Shown: positions 1-11,489, counted from the stretch's first letter. The stretch: DNA of 64,000 bases from Bimuria novae-zelandiae CBS 107.79 (GCA_010015655.1 ML976659.1:1086659-1150658), one strand, 5' to 3'. Made by a program: numbers and translations. Notes: generated by a model from the sequence alone, not told the origin.

Positions 1-479
1 TTGTCGAGTGAAATCTCCTTCTTTGTGTAGGCTTGTTTATAGACGCCAGCATGGATCCTTGTACGGAGATTGTGCTCTAAGGCACGCTTGGTAAGAGGTA
101 TATCGTTCGTACGGATCTGTACGCCTAAGGGCTTGTCTCTGACGGGGTTTGTGGCGTCGTCCATCAAAGCTCTGAGCGTCGACTCATCTACACGCCATGG
201 ATGCCCAAGCTTTGTATGTTTTTCCTGGCTCTTACGCTTGCGTACGCGTCGACAATCGTTGTATTTCTTAAACTCCTTCATCCAGCGATAGCCTGTAGAC
301 TTTCCTATGCCATGCTGGGCACAGATATCGCGGAAAGGGGTAATATTGTTGTTATGCTGTATAGCCTCAAAAAATCGTGAACGCTCCTCTGTATCAGGCT
401 CTTTAAGGACGGTATCTTGTACAGGCGTACGAGGCCTTTCTAACGAGCTATCAATCGTCTTATTTGAACGTAATTTCAT
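1..479 (-). CDS. IS630/Tc1-mariner type transposase, N-terminal part (partial at window edge)
   Basis: The minus strand is open from an ATG at 479-477 to base 1, about 159 codons without a stop, so the frame runs off the left edge. The N-terminus is basic and charged. A helix-turn-helix region follows (about residues 40-75, with the motif CAQHGIGKSTGYRW), and then a stretch ending KQAYTKKEIS that resembles the linker before the DDE domain of fungal IS630/Tc1-type transposases. The catalytic domain is outside the window. Unlike nearly all other repeats here it has no Q- or W-to-stop mutations, so it may be a young or single-copy insertion. Family-level call from motif resemblance only. Confidence 0.7.
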   Translation of the reverse strand, partial: MKLRSNKTIDSSLERPRTPVQDTVLKEPDTEERSRFFEAIQHNNNITPFRDICAQHGIGKSTGYRWMKEFKKYNDCRRVRKRKSQEKHTKLGHPWRVDESTLRALMDDATNPVRDKPLGVQIRTNDIPLTKRALEHNLRTRIHAGVYKQAYTKKEISLD

Positions 480-684
480 GGTGTTATGGACGTCGACGAT
501 GGCGAGATTTGGTGTTAAGTGCGGGGTGCTGACTCATCAGAAAGTGTCCCACGAATTAGTGCAGGGGGTGGTGTATGAAACTGAAACATTTGTAAGCACA
601 GCCCGCAAGGGCTATGACCAATGATGCTTTTCGATCTTTCTGTTCATAAAGGCGAAGCGCCAGGGCAAGTGGCGGTCGCGGATA
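480..684. other. Non-coding interval between two DNA transposons
   Basis: It holds the upstream region, and probably the terminal repeat, of the transposase at 1-479. The partner terminus is outside the window, so I cannot mark the element's end. No gene is seen. The last bases before the TA at 683-684 are the pre-insertion target of the next Tc1 element. Confidence 0.5.
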
Positions 685-1059
685 CAAGAGGGCTTCCTGT
701 ACGGCCTGACGCGAGGGTGGCAAGACATCAGTGCGTATGGCCGTGCATGGAAGGTTCGGGATACGATACCTTAATTTGTAAGCGTAATACTATAAAGCCA
801 AGGTATTTTATTCCCAAACAGCCATGCGCGCCCATCAACTACTATGCTAAAAACACTAAATTAACGACTCTCTTATAAGGAACGAGTCAAAATACACACC
901 TTGGCTAAGCTTGGTTGGAAGGCTCCGGCCATCGCTCAGCATCTCGGTATCAGGGTTGTCAACGATATAACGATAGAAACGATACAATTATCGGTTTTTT
1001 ATTAGTATTTTATCTTATTTATTATTTTATTGCTTATTATCGTTTTTCTATCGTTTTAA

Positions 1060-1674
1060 ACAGGAATACTAAAATTATAATTCTACTTATATAACTATGT
1101 AGAGGGTTCCTATAGTATAAAATTATTTACCTAAATAAGCTAATTACTAAAATTATGTTTTTTATCTATAAAAAGCTAGCGCTATTATAATAAAGAGACT
1201 AAAAGCTAAAATATAAAGTTTTTACTTTATTAAAACTTAGTTAAAAATTTTTACTTAAACTAAGTACTGCTTAGGCGACTACTACTACTTATTTAAGCTT
1301 AAGGTTTTCCCCTATAAGGTTTTTACTTAAGGTATAAGATAGCTTACTAACTCGTACGAGGTCCTACTTCGTACGAGGTAGGGGGAGGAAGACAGTACGG
1401 GAGCAGTGCTACAAGGGCGAGGGAGAGAGGGGCAGGACAACAACACCCTCGAAGATAAGGGCCGGCTACTACAGGTATCTAGGTGCCTGTAGTAGCAGGT
1501 AGACCTATTAAAGGGAGGATGGGCTATGTACAACAAGGCTACTCTGATGGTAGCCAGCCGGCAGGCACGAAATGCTTTCTGTAAATACAGCTTAGCACGT
1601 CCCCATGCCCCATGGGAGGCTAGAACATTACGTTCCTGGACGTTAATCAATACTACTACTACTACTACTACTAC
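1060..1674 (+). mobile_element. SINE-like non-autonomous retroposon, copy 1 (RIP-mutated)
   Basis: A ~615 bp unit begins CAGGAATACT at 1061 and ends in a (TAC)n tail at 1651-1674. It is flanked by a 13 bp target duplication, TCTATCGTTT(T/C)AA, at 1047-1059 and 1675-1687, with one C/T difference. Copy 2 (7466-8070, opposite strand) matches along its whole length, with copy 1 showing the C-to-T and G-to-A changes. No real coding frame is seen; the ~107-codon open stretch is on the antisense strand. A simple-repeat tail plus a 13-15 bp target duplication indicates target-primed reverse transcription by a LINE, not a cut-and-paste element. I find no clear tRNA A/B boxes. Confidence 0.8.
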
Positions 1675-3450
1675 TCTATCGTTTCAATCGTACGACGTAC
1701 TTTTAGCTATTCTCCTGCTAGGATTCCACTTCGATGCCAACTTTTCATACATTCTGTATATTTAACACTTAATACACCAAGCTACATTCTCTCCCACGAT
1801 ATCGTACAACGTCCCCCTAAAAATACTTTTTCTAGTTCGTTGCTTATTACAGGAATAGATAAAATATTAATTATAAATATTAAAAGCTATAGCTAGCGTT
1901 TCCTTTACGCACTTGCACACTACTACTATAAAAAGGCTACTTAAACTTTATATAGTACTTTAGTATAGTAATCTTTACACTTATTTTAACTTACTAGCTA
2001 AGTAATTCGTTAATTAAACTTATTAATAATCTAGTTAAACTTATTAAGATCTTATTATAGTGCAATTTTAGACGTTTTATATAATACTAGAATTAGCAGA
2101 ATTTATAAATCTTAATATTATATTTAAAGCTCTTTTACTTTAGGGAGTATAATCCTTTAATAGTCTCTTTTTTACTAAATCTTTATATATTTTGTATAAT
2201 AGTTTAGATAAAGAATAAGTGCTATAGCATAGAATAGAGAGTTACCTATTTTATAATAATATTCCTTAAGCTTTTAAACTACTTAATAAATACGCGAAGC
2301 TAAGTCTTTATTTATATAATAATAACTTAAAGACTTCTTTATATATTTACTAAGGATGTCTATTATAAAAAGAAGCTAATTTAGTATAATATAGTTACCT
2401 TACGTCTCTAAAGTCGCTTAGTAAAATAGCTATAGAAAAGTGCTTATTATATAAAGAGTCCTCTAATCCTATAGAGAAAGATAGCCCTTTTTAAGTAATT
2501 TAAAATTCACTTTAATATAATTATTAAGAGATAATTCTTCATTCAGTGCTATACTTAATATTTAGTACTAGCTATTCTATTATATAGAATTATTAAGTAG
2601 AATTTGTCGCTGCGCTAAAGATACGAATTCTTTTATATAATTTACTAAGGAATAAGAGTAAATAATAATATTATAAAGCTTTTTAAGGATACTTATTATA
2701 TAAAAAGCTTCTTTTCTTTCTACTTAAGCTTACTTGTCTAATTCCCTTTTAAGTATATCCTCTTTATCGTACGTGATAATCTTTTTAAATTAAGCCTTAT
2801 TAAAAAGGAAAGCCTAAATAATAAGATTAATTATATATCCTTAGTAGCGGATCTGTTAGTATAGGGAGTTCTAGGTAATACTTTTATTATCTAGAAGATA
2901 CTATAAAATTAAATAATAAAGTATATTATTTATTATTAAGTTATTTAAAATAATTGCTCTAAGCTTTCGTACGATACTACAGTCTTAAAGGACAAAAAGA
3001 ATAGTATTCTATTACTCTTTTTTACTATAATTTGCTATTATACGTAAAGCTAAAAAAGCCTTTATTTATTATTCTTAAGAGTTAACAAAATAAGCACATA
3101 TTGCCAAGAGATGATAGTTATTTAGAGAGGTCTAAATATTAATAGAAAGATATATACTAGTTAAAGCTAACTAGGCCTTTTTTCGTACGATATCTCTTTG
3201 CAACTAGAATAAATTATAAATTAATTTACTTATAGCTAAATAAGCTATAGTAAGATAATTAACTAATTCTAGGTTCAACGCCTAATAGAAGGTATAGAAT
3301 TCTAGCTATTTTATAATTTAAAATAAAAGGTTCCGTATAATAATAAAATTTATAAGAGCCTAATTAAGTACTTACTTATTTAAGGTATTTTTTAAAACTA
3401 ATAACTTTAGCTCGCCTATCCTATTATTAATTAATACTTATTTCTAAAGT

Positions 3451-3747
3451 TGTTGATACGGCAATAGGCTGTTGGATCAAGACTTCGTTGCAACGATGTA
3501 GTACTGATTTAATTCTTGATTGCAGATCTATTGTGGTGGGCTGCTGTGAAAGGTATTTATTAAGCGTGGTTTGTTCCCTGCTAGCCCGATTAGGACTAGC
3601 GCAACAAACCACAGGCAAACTGCGTAATAAGTCGTAGGCAAACTGCATGGCGGTGAAAGCCGTAGTAGTGTTGCGCAGGTTTAAAACCACAGGCAAACTG
3701 CATGGCGGTGAAAGCCGTAGCAGTGTTGCGTAGGTTTGATACCAACA
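3451..3747 (-). repeat. 3' LTR of copia 1
   Basis: 297 bp, paired with 9703-9999. It holds an internal duplication of ~55 bp around CAGGCAAACTGCATGGCGG. It differs from its partner by scattered C/T and G/A transitions. Confidence 0.95.
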
Positions 3748-3759
3748 CTGGCTATCTTT

Positions 3760-6700
3760 TTCTTTTATGCTACATGTGGCCAGTTTAGCCCAGAACGCTC
3801 AAATCTGTAATAAAACACAATCTATAATAGTTACTAGTTTTCTAACCAGACTAGCGCTGGTGCGCGTCCTCTTAGTGCCTATCTTGCTGCTCCTTTTGCA
3901 GACTTACTACTTCTTACTATCGTAATTATACTCTAGGGTATTAACTTTAGCGCGATTAACCTAGCCTTACACGCGAAGCTCAAGCTAGTTATAGTTAATA
4001 AGATACTTTATAGCTAAGTTAGAGCTAGCCTTAGTTATTAAGTCTACTAGATTGTCACGTCCATTAATCTAGCGGATGTCCATGAGATTATTGCGCTTAT
4101 AGGCCTTACGTAGAGCTATAATATTAATTATAAGGCGCTTCTCCTTAGTAGTGCTAAGCTTAATAAGGTAATTATATAAGGAGCGTGAGTTAGTGCACAC
4201 GACGATTGGGACATTAGGGAGGTTAAGTCACTGTATAATTATATTAATTGTACCGCTAATTATAATTATAATGTCGACTCTATAGGCCATCGCGTAGATC
4301 TTAGATGCAAGGACGCTGCGAGTAATACGCTTACACTTAATAGATAACTAGTAGACAATATTGCCCTTAAACTTAAAGTTACGATTGCTATCTTTAGTCT
4401 TATTACTAAGCGTGATCACGAAGCCTATTTATAATAACATGTCCTTATTATTAGTAAATAATGCGTTAATAAAGGCGTATAGCTTTAAGTTGCTTAAGTC
4501 TAGTGGGATGAAGTTAAGGCCGCGAGTAATATTCTCCTTTTACTAGATAATGCGCTTATTTAATCTAGTAATTTCTTCTTTTATGGGCTCACTCGCTTGG
4601 GCTACGGCGGCGAGGTTAAAGCTTGCCTCTAGTTAATAGATTATCGTAATGTAAGCACCTTGAGCGCGCTGTTAAATATATAATTACTTATTATTAGCTA
4701 TTTCTAGCTTCTCGCCTTGCTTCTTCTGGCGTAGAGTAATAGCGTAATTATTATTATTAAGCTTGAAAATGCAGCTGTTAAAGTTAATTTACGCGTTTAG
4801 TAAGAGAAACTACTTAGGCTTAGCCTTAAAACGTAGCTTTTGGTCATTAAGGTCTGCAAAAGCTTTATTAGACAGACTAAGCGTGTCGTTAGTTTGCATG
4901 CTAATAATGCTAAAGCACTTGCTATTAGCCTTGCTAATAAGCAGGCATAGATTATAAGTAGATGTCACTATATAGAGAGTCTTGGTGTGGTGTTTATTAT
5001 ACGTTAACCACTAATAGGCACCTGCTTTAGCAATACCGTATAGCGGCTTAATAATAACTATAACTATGTTTGTTAGATAACTTTCCTTAAGTTGGGTTAG
5101 TATGTTAGCTATAATAGTACGCTAGAGTGGATTATCCGATTGCGTATAGGCCTGAGTAATGTTACGGAGCCAGAGGTACATGCCTAGCTTTAATAGTAAT
5201 GGTGCTAGAGCGATAATCACACGCTGGCTTGCACGCTGGATAGTAGGAGACTATATTAGGACAAGCTTCTTATTGTTATTAGCGTATCCTTAGATAACAA
5301 GATAGGACTTTTTATACGGGCGATTAGTAGTCTTGCCCTTAACTTTATTAATAATGCGTGACTTAAAGATGCGGACCTTATTATAATAGTAAGGACTATA
5401 CTTCTTAAAGCGGAAGACACCTTATGTTATAAGGGCGTTAATCTTTACCTTTATAAATGTTTTAAATAGTTACTTTAGTATTATAATCTTACTAACTGCT
5501 CGTAGCTTCTTAGCCAGGATAAGATTATTACGCTTACGTTAATTAAGGTTAACTATAGCAGTTATAACTTTGTTAGGTTTTAGCTTATTCTTTAAGCCTT
5601 TTAGCCTATCGCGCTTACGCTTGGGCGCGGGCTCCTCTATAATAGGAGTAAAATTATTATTAGAGCCACTGTTATCCTCGTCCTCTACAGGAGGGGTAAT
5701 AATGGTTGTATTATCTGTATGATACGGGCGCACTGCGGTAATGCGAAAGGTAACTTATTTGTTATTAATTTTGATAACTACGGATTACTTGTTAACGTAG
5801 AGGGCGATTATCTAATACGGGCTAGACTATCTATAGTTCTCTCGCTAGACCTTAACACTACTTAAAATAGGTAATAGTAAGACATTAGTTGCGTTAGGAC
5901 TATTACAAGTTATAAAAGCCTTATTAACTTGGCGCTTTGCCTTAATCTTACGCACTTTAGCTATTGCTTTGCGCACTATAGCGCCGCGGGCGGTAATAGA
6001 TAGTAATAGTAGTAATTTCTTTAACAGGCGAGGATATGCTCCAAAGACGAGAAGAGTTAGGACAAGTCTATTAGGACCTATGGTGTTATTAACAGCCTTG
6101 ATAGCTATCTGTAAGATATGTTCGGGAGCGATTGTGCGTCCAACGTCTGCAGAGATTACCCTATAAGCACGGTGGATGGGAGTATAATAACACTTAACCT
6201 TGCTAATTAAATAATATGCCTCTACTAGGACTTCCTTAACCTTAATTGCAAGTAACGTGGCGTTATTAATAAACTTATTAGTAATAAAGTTCTTGCCAGC
6301 ATCTATCTTAATAACGTTAGAAGGACTAACGTATATGTCGATCCACATGGCGCGAAGGAGATCCTAAGTAGTGTTTGCCTAGATATTTGGCATGAATCGA
6401 GCAGCTTGAAAAGCTGTGGCTTTATTAACTACGTAGAGCACTGGTTTCTGATTAATGTATATTATATCAACAATAACACATAAGTTAAAGTCCATGTCAT
6501 CGCGAATAGTGAAGCGGAAACGGCCAGGTGCTTTACTATGGATTTAACACTAGTGATAGTACTTATTAATGCGATTAATAATGTTCTTGTTAATATCTTT
6601 ATAGCCTGCTTTGCTAAGGATCTTGTGCAGTTGTCTAGTAGCAGGATGGCTAAAGCGTTAGTAAAGCTAGCGCAGCTTAGTCTCGGTTAAGTAGTAAATA

Positions 6701-9640
6701 ACGGTCTCTTATTTATTAAGCAGGAGCTATAGATGTCCCTATTTACGGATAATTAGGAATTCTTTGCCACCTTGAACGAGCATATTATCGATGTTATTAA
6801 AGAAGATACTATAATAATCCATATTATTTAAGTAGAGTAGAAATAGTGTGTTAGTTAGCATTACTATAAAGGTGATTGTACTAAATAGCGTGCTGACATT
6901 AACGTTGCTAAGGGAGAAACACTCTAGATTATCTCTAAATTAGATTTAACAACGTCTTGCGGTAGACTTATTAATAATTATAGATAGTTAGATAAGCTGC
7001 AGCGCCTTTACTTATGTCTTGCTAGTAGTTAAGACACCGGCTGCACTAGTGTCAGGCATAATATCTTAAAAGATATCTACGCCGTAGCGTGAATTAAATA
7101 AGAAGAGTTAAGTATCTTTATTTACTTTGCTAGAAATATAAGAATCATTGCCTGTAATTGCATAAAGTGCGGTAGCGTTATTAAGGCTAGAGATAATAGC
7201 GTCGCCGTTAACCTTGCCACAGAATATAGTTAAGTAGACTTGGTTAGTAAAATATGCTTTAATATTATTATTACTAGTATTATTGTCGCTACCGTCGCTG
7301 TCTTCAAGCTCTATGCCTTTATAGCTGGCGAGAAACACTTTATAGCTTAGGGCATTAGGATTATCTTAAACGTATTAGTTATAGCGTTGGCGATGCTCCA
7401 TGCGCTCCTTCTTTAAGTGTTAAGTTAATTAGCACTTAGGCTACTTATAGATAAAGCATGTCTTAGTAGTAGTAGTAGTATTGATTAACGTCCAGGAACA
7501 TAATGTTCTAGCCTCCCATGGGGCATGGGGACGTGCTAAGCTGTATTTACAGAAAGCATTTCGTGCCTGCCGGCTGGCTACCATCACAGTAGCCTTGTTG
7601 TACATAGCCCATCCTCCCTTTAATAGGTCTACCTGCTACTACAGGCACCTAGATACCTATAGTAGCCGGCCCTCATCTGTGAGGGTGTTGTTGTCCTGCC
7701 CCTCTCTCCCTCGCCCTTGTAGCTCTGCTCCCGTACTGTCTTCCTCCCCCTACCTCGTACGAAGTAGGACCTCGTACGAGTTAGCAAGCTGCCTTGTACC
7801 TTAAGTAAAAACCTCGTAGGGGAAAACCTCAAGCTTGAACAAGTAGTAGTAGTCGCCTGAGCGGTACTTAGTTTGGGTGAAAGGTTTTGACCAAGTCTTG
7901 GCAGAGCGAAAACTCTGCATCTTGGCTTTTGGTCTCTTTATCGCAACAGCGCCAGCTTTTTGCGGATAAAGAACGTGATTCTAGTAATCAGCTTGTTCAG
8001 GCGAACAATTTCATACTACAGGAACCCCCCACACGGTCGTGTGGGTGGAATCACGATTTTGGTGTTCCTGATAAAGCATGTCTTATTACGGCGATTGCCT
8101 AAGTAGTTTAACTAATAGTTATTATTATTAAATTAATTGCCGCGCGATCTGCCTTGACCTTAATAGCGGCGACTATAGTAGTTATTATCTAATAATCCTG
8201 TAGCTTGTTAATTATTGCGAATATAGCGACGGTTAGTGTAATACTACTCATCTGCATCTCGTGATAGAAACTGGCTATTAGGATAATAGCTTAACCACAT
8301 GCTAACTGCGTTGCAGAGATCTACAGCGACACCTTTAAATGTAGTCGCTGGCTTTAAGCAAGCTATAGTAGTTGCTTTAATGCCACGACATGCGCTAAGG
8401 AGCTATTACGCAAGTAAATACTAATTATAGCTCTTACCCTAGTCTTATAATAGTGCCTAATAGAGCATGTTTATCTTACTAATAACTATTTTAAGACACT
8501 CTATAGGGTCTTTCTTAGGGTTAGCAGTTATAACGCTCTTAAGCGTAGTGCTATGCTACTCCTAGAGGTATATTTAGTAAGCTTGTGTGGTGTTAAAGTA
8601 CGTGCGTAGCTTGTTAAGCATTATATTATAAGTAAGCGTAAGCGCCTAGGGAGCAATGTAATTATAGTAATACTAAAGCGCTCGGCTAGTAAGCATAATA
8701 GAGAGTACTATTTTATACTACTTATCCTTATTAATCTTAATCTTAGTGTAGAGGTCGTTAAACACCTTAATCTTTGTCTTAAGGATATAATATTTATCAC
8801 CTAAATACTTCTGCTCCGGCGTGTATAACTTGGCGAGGTTAGTAAGTAAATAAGAGTTATTCTGCACAGGCGTAAATCTAGGTTATAATAATAATAATAA
8901 TCCTCTACTTAGCGGAGCTCGCTGCTGCTACTATTATTCTTTATTATCTATAATCTAGTGGCACTTAAAGCCTTCGTAGAGCCTTATAAGCTTAAGATGC
9001 TCGGCGGGCTATTTTAGGATAGCGGTTAATATAAGGAGTTCTACGAATTAGTTAGGGAGATTATTACTATTACCTTACTTAATATAGATGCCTTGCTAGT
9101 AGAGGAGCTCTTTAAGTGCTTTTTAGATGCGCTTGTTAATGCTGTTAAAGAGATCGCGGGTAAAATTCTCAAAATACTCCTTAAACTTAAGTAGTAGAAA
9201 TAGGTCGAATATGTTATCTTCTTCTACCTATATTATCTAGTTAATAACTATAGTGTTAAGTTTGTCTGTATTAACGGTGGCGTTAGCAATATTAAAATCT
9301 TAGTTAGCGTACTAGTCCTTGTAGATTATCTTGTCTAGGTACCACGAGCGATCCTTTGTTTAGGTGTACTTTATAATAGCGTTTTAGATATGGGCCTGTA
9401 ATTAGTGTGATTTAACAAGAGTTGGCGTGGTTGACGCAAATCTCCTTCCGAACTAAGCCTTAGTAGGGACAATCCAGGCGGAGAGATCCTTTAAATACGA
9501 GGCGCCGCTGATCCTGATACAGGATAGCAGTGAGCTTGTCGTACCTGTACTTCGCACTAGCGATGCTGTATCCTGGGCCTTGGTAGGGGAGGAGGCATGC
9601 GCTAACCGCTTCTATCGCCAGAATACTCAGCCTGAAACGT
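3760..9640 (-). pseudogene. Copia 1 gag-pol polyprotein, degraded
   Basis: Reading the minus strand from right to left: a GC-normal gag N-terminus (~9640-9420); gag to ~8090; a CCHC zinc-knuckle region broken by a SINE (7466-8070) and resuming at ~7460; the protease region (7340-6780, with IMPDTSAAG at ~7050 replacing D-T/S-G); the integrase core with a 168-codon open stretch (5845-6348, containing DAGKNF); a linker with a basic RKRDRLKG cluster (5539-5733); and reverse transcriptase/RNase H (~5500-3900). Stops are numerous. The integrase-RT order defines Ty1/copia. Confidence 0.85.
7466..8070 (-). mobile_element. SINE-like non-autonomous retroposon, copy 2 (little mutated)
   Basis: On the minus strand it starts CAGGAACACC at 8070 and ends in (TAC)n at 7480-7466. 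A perfect 15 bp target duplication ATAAAGCATGTCTTA flanks it (7451-7465 and 8071-8085). It sits in the zinc-knuckle codons of copia 1. Length is 605 bp. The first ~97 nt can form several stems: 1-7 with 46-52 (CAGGAAC/GTTCCTG), 16-23 with 90-97 (CGTGATTC/GAATCACG), 26-32 with 37-43, and 63-68 with 73-78. The first two are interleaved, a pseudoknot. This copy is the better template for the family because it lacks most RIP changes. Confidence 0.85.
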
Positions 9641-9702
9641 GCGCTGAGATTCCCTGTACACAGTATATCTTGCCAATCTGTGGTGTAGCAACCACTGATT
9701 AG

Positions 9703-9999
9703 TGTTAATACGGCAATAGGCTATTGGATCAAGACTTCGTTGCAACGATGTAGTACTAATTTAATTCTTAATTATAGATCTATTGTGGTGGGCTGCTGTA
9801 AGAGGTATTTATTAAGCGTGGTTTATTCCTTGCTAGCCCGATCAGGACTAGCGTAATAAACCACAGGTAAACTGCGTAATAAGCCGCAGGCAAACTGCAT
9901 GGCGGTGAAAGCCGTAGCAGTGTTGCGCAGGTTTGAAACCACAGGCAAACTGCATGGCGGTGAAAGCCGTAGCAGTGTTGCGTAGGTTTGATACCAACA
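9703..9999 (-). repeat. 5' LTR of copia 1
   Basis: 297 bp, paired with 3451-3747. It carries the same ~55 bp tandem duplication (9887 to about 9996) next to its plus-strand right end. Confidence 0.95.
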
Positions 10000-11489
10000 A
10001 AAGTTCTTATAGTTAGCTTGCCGCTATTACTTTTATACAAGATATAGCTTTGTCGGATTTAATTTAATGCTTTAATTAAAGATAATATTAAATGTTTATA
10101 GTTAATAATGCGCTATACGGGCAAAAAGAGTAGTAATATAGCTTTTAATTTTAGCTATTTTATGTTAGCTTATCTTTTAATAGATTGTAATAGTATTAAT
10201 AGATACTAAACGTATTTTTTTAACTTGTGCTGCTAGAAACTTCAAGTAATTTAAAAGAGTTAAAAGAGACCTAAGAGATATCTTCTAAAGCTATAGTAAT
10301 AAGGAAAATAGCTTGTATATAATAGGAGCTTAATTTTCGCGCGGAAAGATAGTATATGCATTAAATTATCTAATAATATCGCGTATTATTTAGCGATAAG
10401 ATTATCACTTAATACGATAATTTATTGTTTACGAAACAATAATTTTATTTTTAACAACCCTGCTCGGTATACCTCGATCGACTGTCTCTAATTGCATTGC
10501 TACGCCAGAGACACCTTAGAAACCTTAAGACAGGCGTCCTATCATTAATACACCCCTTCGACAACTCCTTGTACGCCATGCTACTGAGAACGCTGAGCAG
10601 AGACGGAAGACTCGTGAGACGATTGCCGAGGAGCTAGGAATCAATGTCTGCCGCCGCTCACTCATTAAGAACTTTGAGAAGGAGCTCTACCACCGCCGGA
10701 AGGCTACAGAGAAGCCTCTGCTCACGCCTGAGCATATGCACAATCGTCTCATGTGGGCATGGGATCACGTGTTCTGGACTGAGGAGCAATGGGATACTGT
10801 CTCGTGGAGCGACGAGATGTCAGTTCGGGCTGGGCAGGGCCATGGCCAGGTTTACGTTACTCGACGAGCTGAGGAGAAGTTTCTACCTAGCTGCTGTATT
10901 CCTAAATTTAAGAAATACTCAGTCTGGTCAATTATCTCGCCTGCAGTAAAAGGCCCTCTAGTCTCTGTTGAGAAGAACTGGAACAAGCAGCACACGCTAG
11001 ATTCAGCTGGCTACATTAACTACATGCTGCCTGCAGTTCTAGCTTAACAGAACGCGAACAGCGAGGCTACAGGGAGAGAGAGTATCTTAATGGAAGACAA
11101 TGCCTTAATTTATAACTCGAAGGCTATATAGGTTGCAGAGAGAGCTCTTAGCATTAAGCGTATGTAGTGGCCTGCTAATTCTCTAGACCTTAATCCTATT
11201 AAGAATATCTAGCGATTAATTAAGTATAGGCTCGAGAAGCGTTGCCTAAAGACTGCGGATAAGATCTATTAGTTCCTGCAGGAGGAATAGGATTAACTGA
11301 AAATCGAAGACTATCAAAGGTATATTAAATCGATGAAGAAGCGTTGTTGGGCAGTGATTTTTGCAGGGGGCGGCCATACCAAGTGGTAGTAGTAGTAATC
11401 ATGTACAGTATTTTACAAAGAAAATAACAAAGCGTAAGCACTACTGTAACCGCCACCTCGCGTCAGGCCGTACAGGGAGCCCCCTTGTA

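Larger units (their letters stand above)
3451..9999 (-). mobile_element. Ty1/copia LTR retrotransposon 1, complete but RIP-mutated, inside the hAT element
   Basis: Both LTRs are 297 bp (3451-3747 and 9703-9999), starting TGTT(G/A)ATACGG and ending ATACCAACA on the plus strand. The 5 bp target duplication AAAGT is perfect (3446-3450 and 10000-10004). Coding is on the minus strand, so the 5' LTR is the right one. A purine-rich tract borders the left LTR on its inner side. A SINE copy interrupts gag at 7466-8070. Net length is about 5.9 kb, normal for copia. Confidence 0.96.
1707..10450 (-). pseudogene. hAT transposase remnant, RIP-degraded and split by a copia element
   Basis: On the minus strand the C-terminus (1707 to ~1860) reads as the hAT dimerisation domain, with ILSIPV near its start, GGRCTISWERM in the middle and CMKSWHRSG near the stop at 1709-1707. 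Further upstream (~3150-3250), INIWTSLNNYHLLAICAYFV matches the conserved hAT core (I-S-x-D-x-W-T-S). The 5' part lies beyond the copia insertion, in 10005-10462. Many in-frame stops occur at former Gln and Trp codons. 1688-3450 and 10005-10462 hold nothing else that I recognise. Confidence 0.85.
951..10462 (-). mobile_element. hAT-superfamily DNA transposon carrying two further insertions
   Basis: The ends are CAGGGTTGT (951-959) and ACAACCCTG (10454-10462), the CAGGG...CCCTG termini typical of hAT elements. The flanking 8 bp duplication CTCGGTAT is perfect (943-950 and 10463-10470). The interior encodes a degraded hAT transposase on the minus strand. Without the SINE (1060-1674) and copia (3451-9999) insertions and their duplicated target sites, about 2.3 kb remains. 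It was inserted into the helix-turn-helix codons of a Tc1 transposase. Strongly AT-rich through RIP. Confidence 0.95.
844..11389 (+). pseudogene. Tc1/mariner transposase split by a hAT insertion and RIP-mutated
   Basis: Two segments, 844-950 and 10471-11389, join in frame across the 8 bp target duplication to give 342 codons including the stop. The N-terminal helix-turn-helix has GWKAPAIAQHLGIPRSTVS spanning the junction. The catalytic domain shows WSDEMS (first Asp, ~10810), MEDNAL (second Asp, ~11095) and WPANSLDLNPIKN (~11170), the signature block of Tc1 transposases. At least nine in-frame stops are present, nearly all at expected Gln or Trp codons, as RIP would produce. A stretch of ~190 codons (10540-11045) is free of stops. 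Non-functional on two counts. Confidence 0.93.
685..11487 (+). mobile_element. Tc1/mariner element, ~1.28 kb without its insertion, interrupted by a hAT element
   Basis: Terminal inverted repeats of 36-37 bp lie at 685-721 (starting CAAGAGGGCTTCCTGTACGG) and 11452-11487 (its inverse starts CAAGGGGGCTCCCTGTACGG). They differ by a few transitions and one indel. The element is flanked by TA dinucleotides (683-684 and 11488-11489), the target of Tc1/mariner transposition. Removing the hAT insertion (951-10462) and one copy of its 8 bp duplication leaves 1283 bp, normal for this class with one ~340-residue transposase. The ends are clear and the element is inactive. Confidence 0.93.

Noticed and set aside
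7481..7804. A 107-codon ORF repeated at 1327-1650 as a conserved protein gene
   Set aside because: It lies on the antisense strand of both SINE-like copies. Conservation is explained by the repeat itself, and no domain is seen.
1060..8070. A 7 kb DNA transposon with ~600 bp terminal inverted repeats
   Set aside because: The two inverted copies have different target duplications (13 bp and 15 bp), each flanking only one copy, and TAC tails. They are two independent retroposon insertions.
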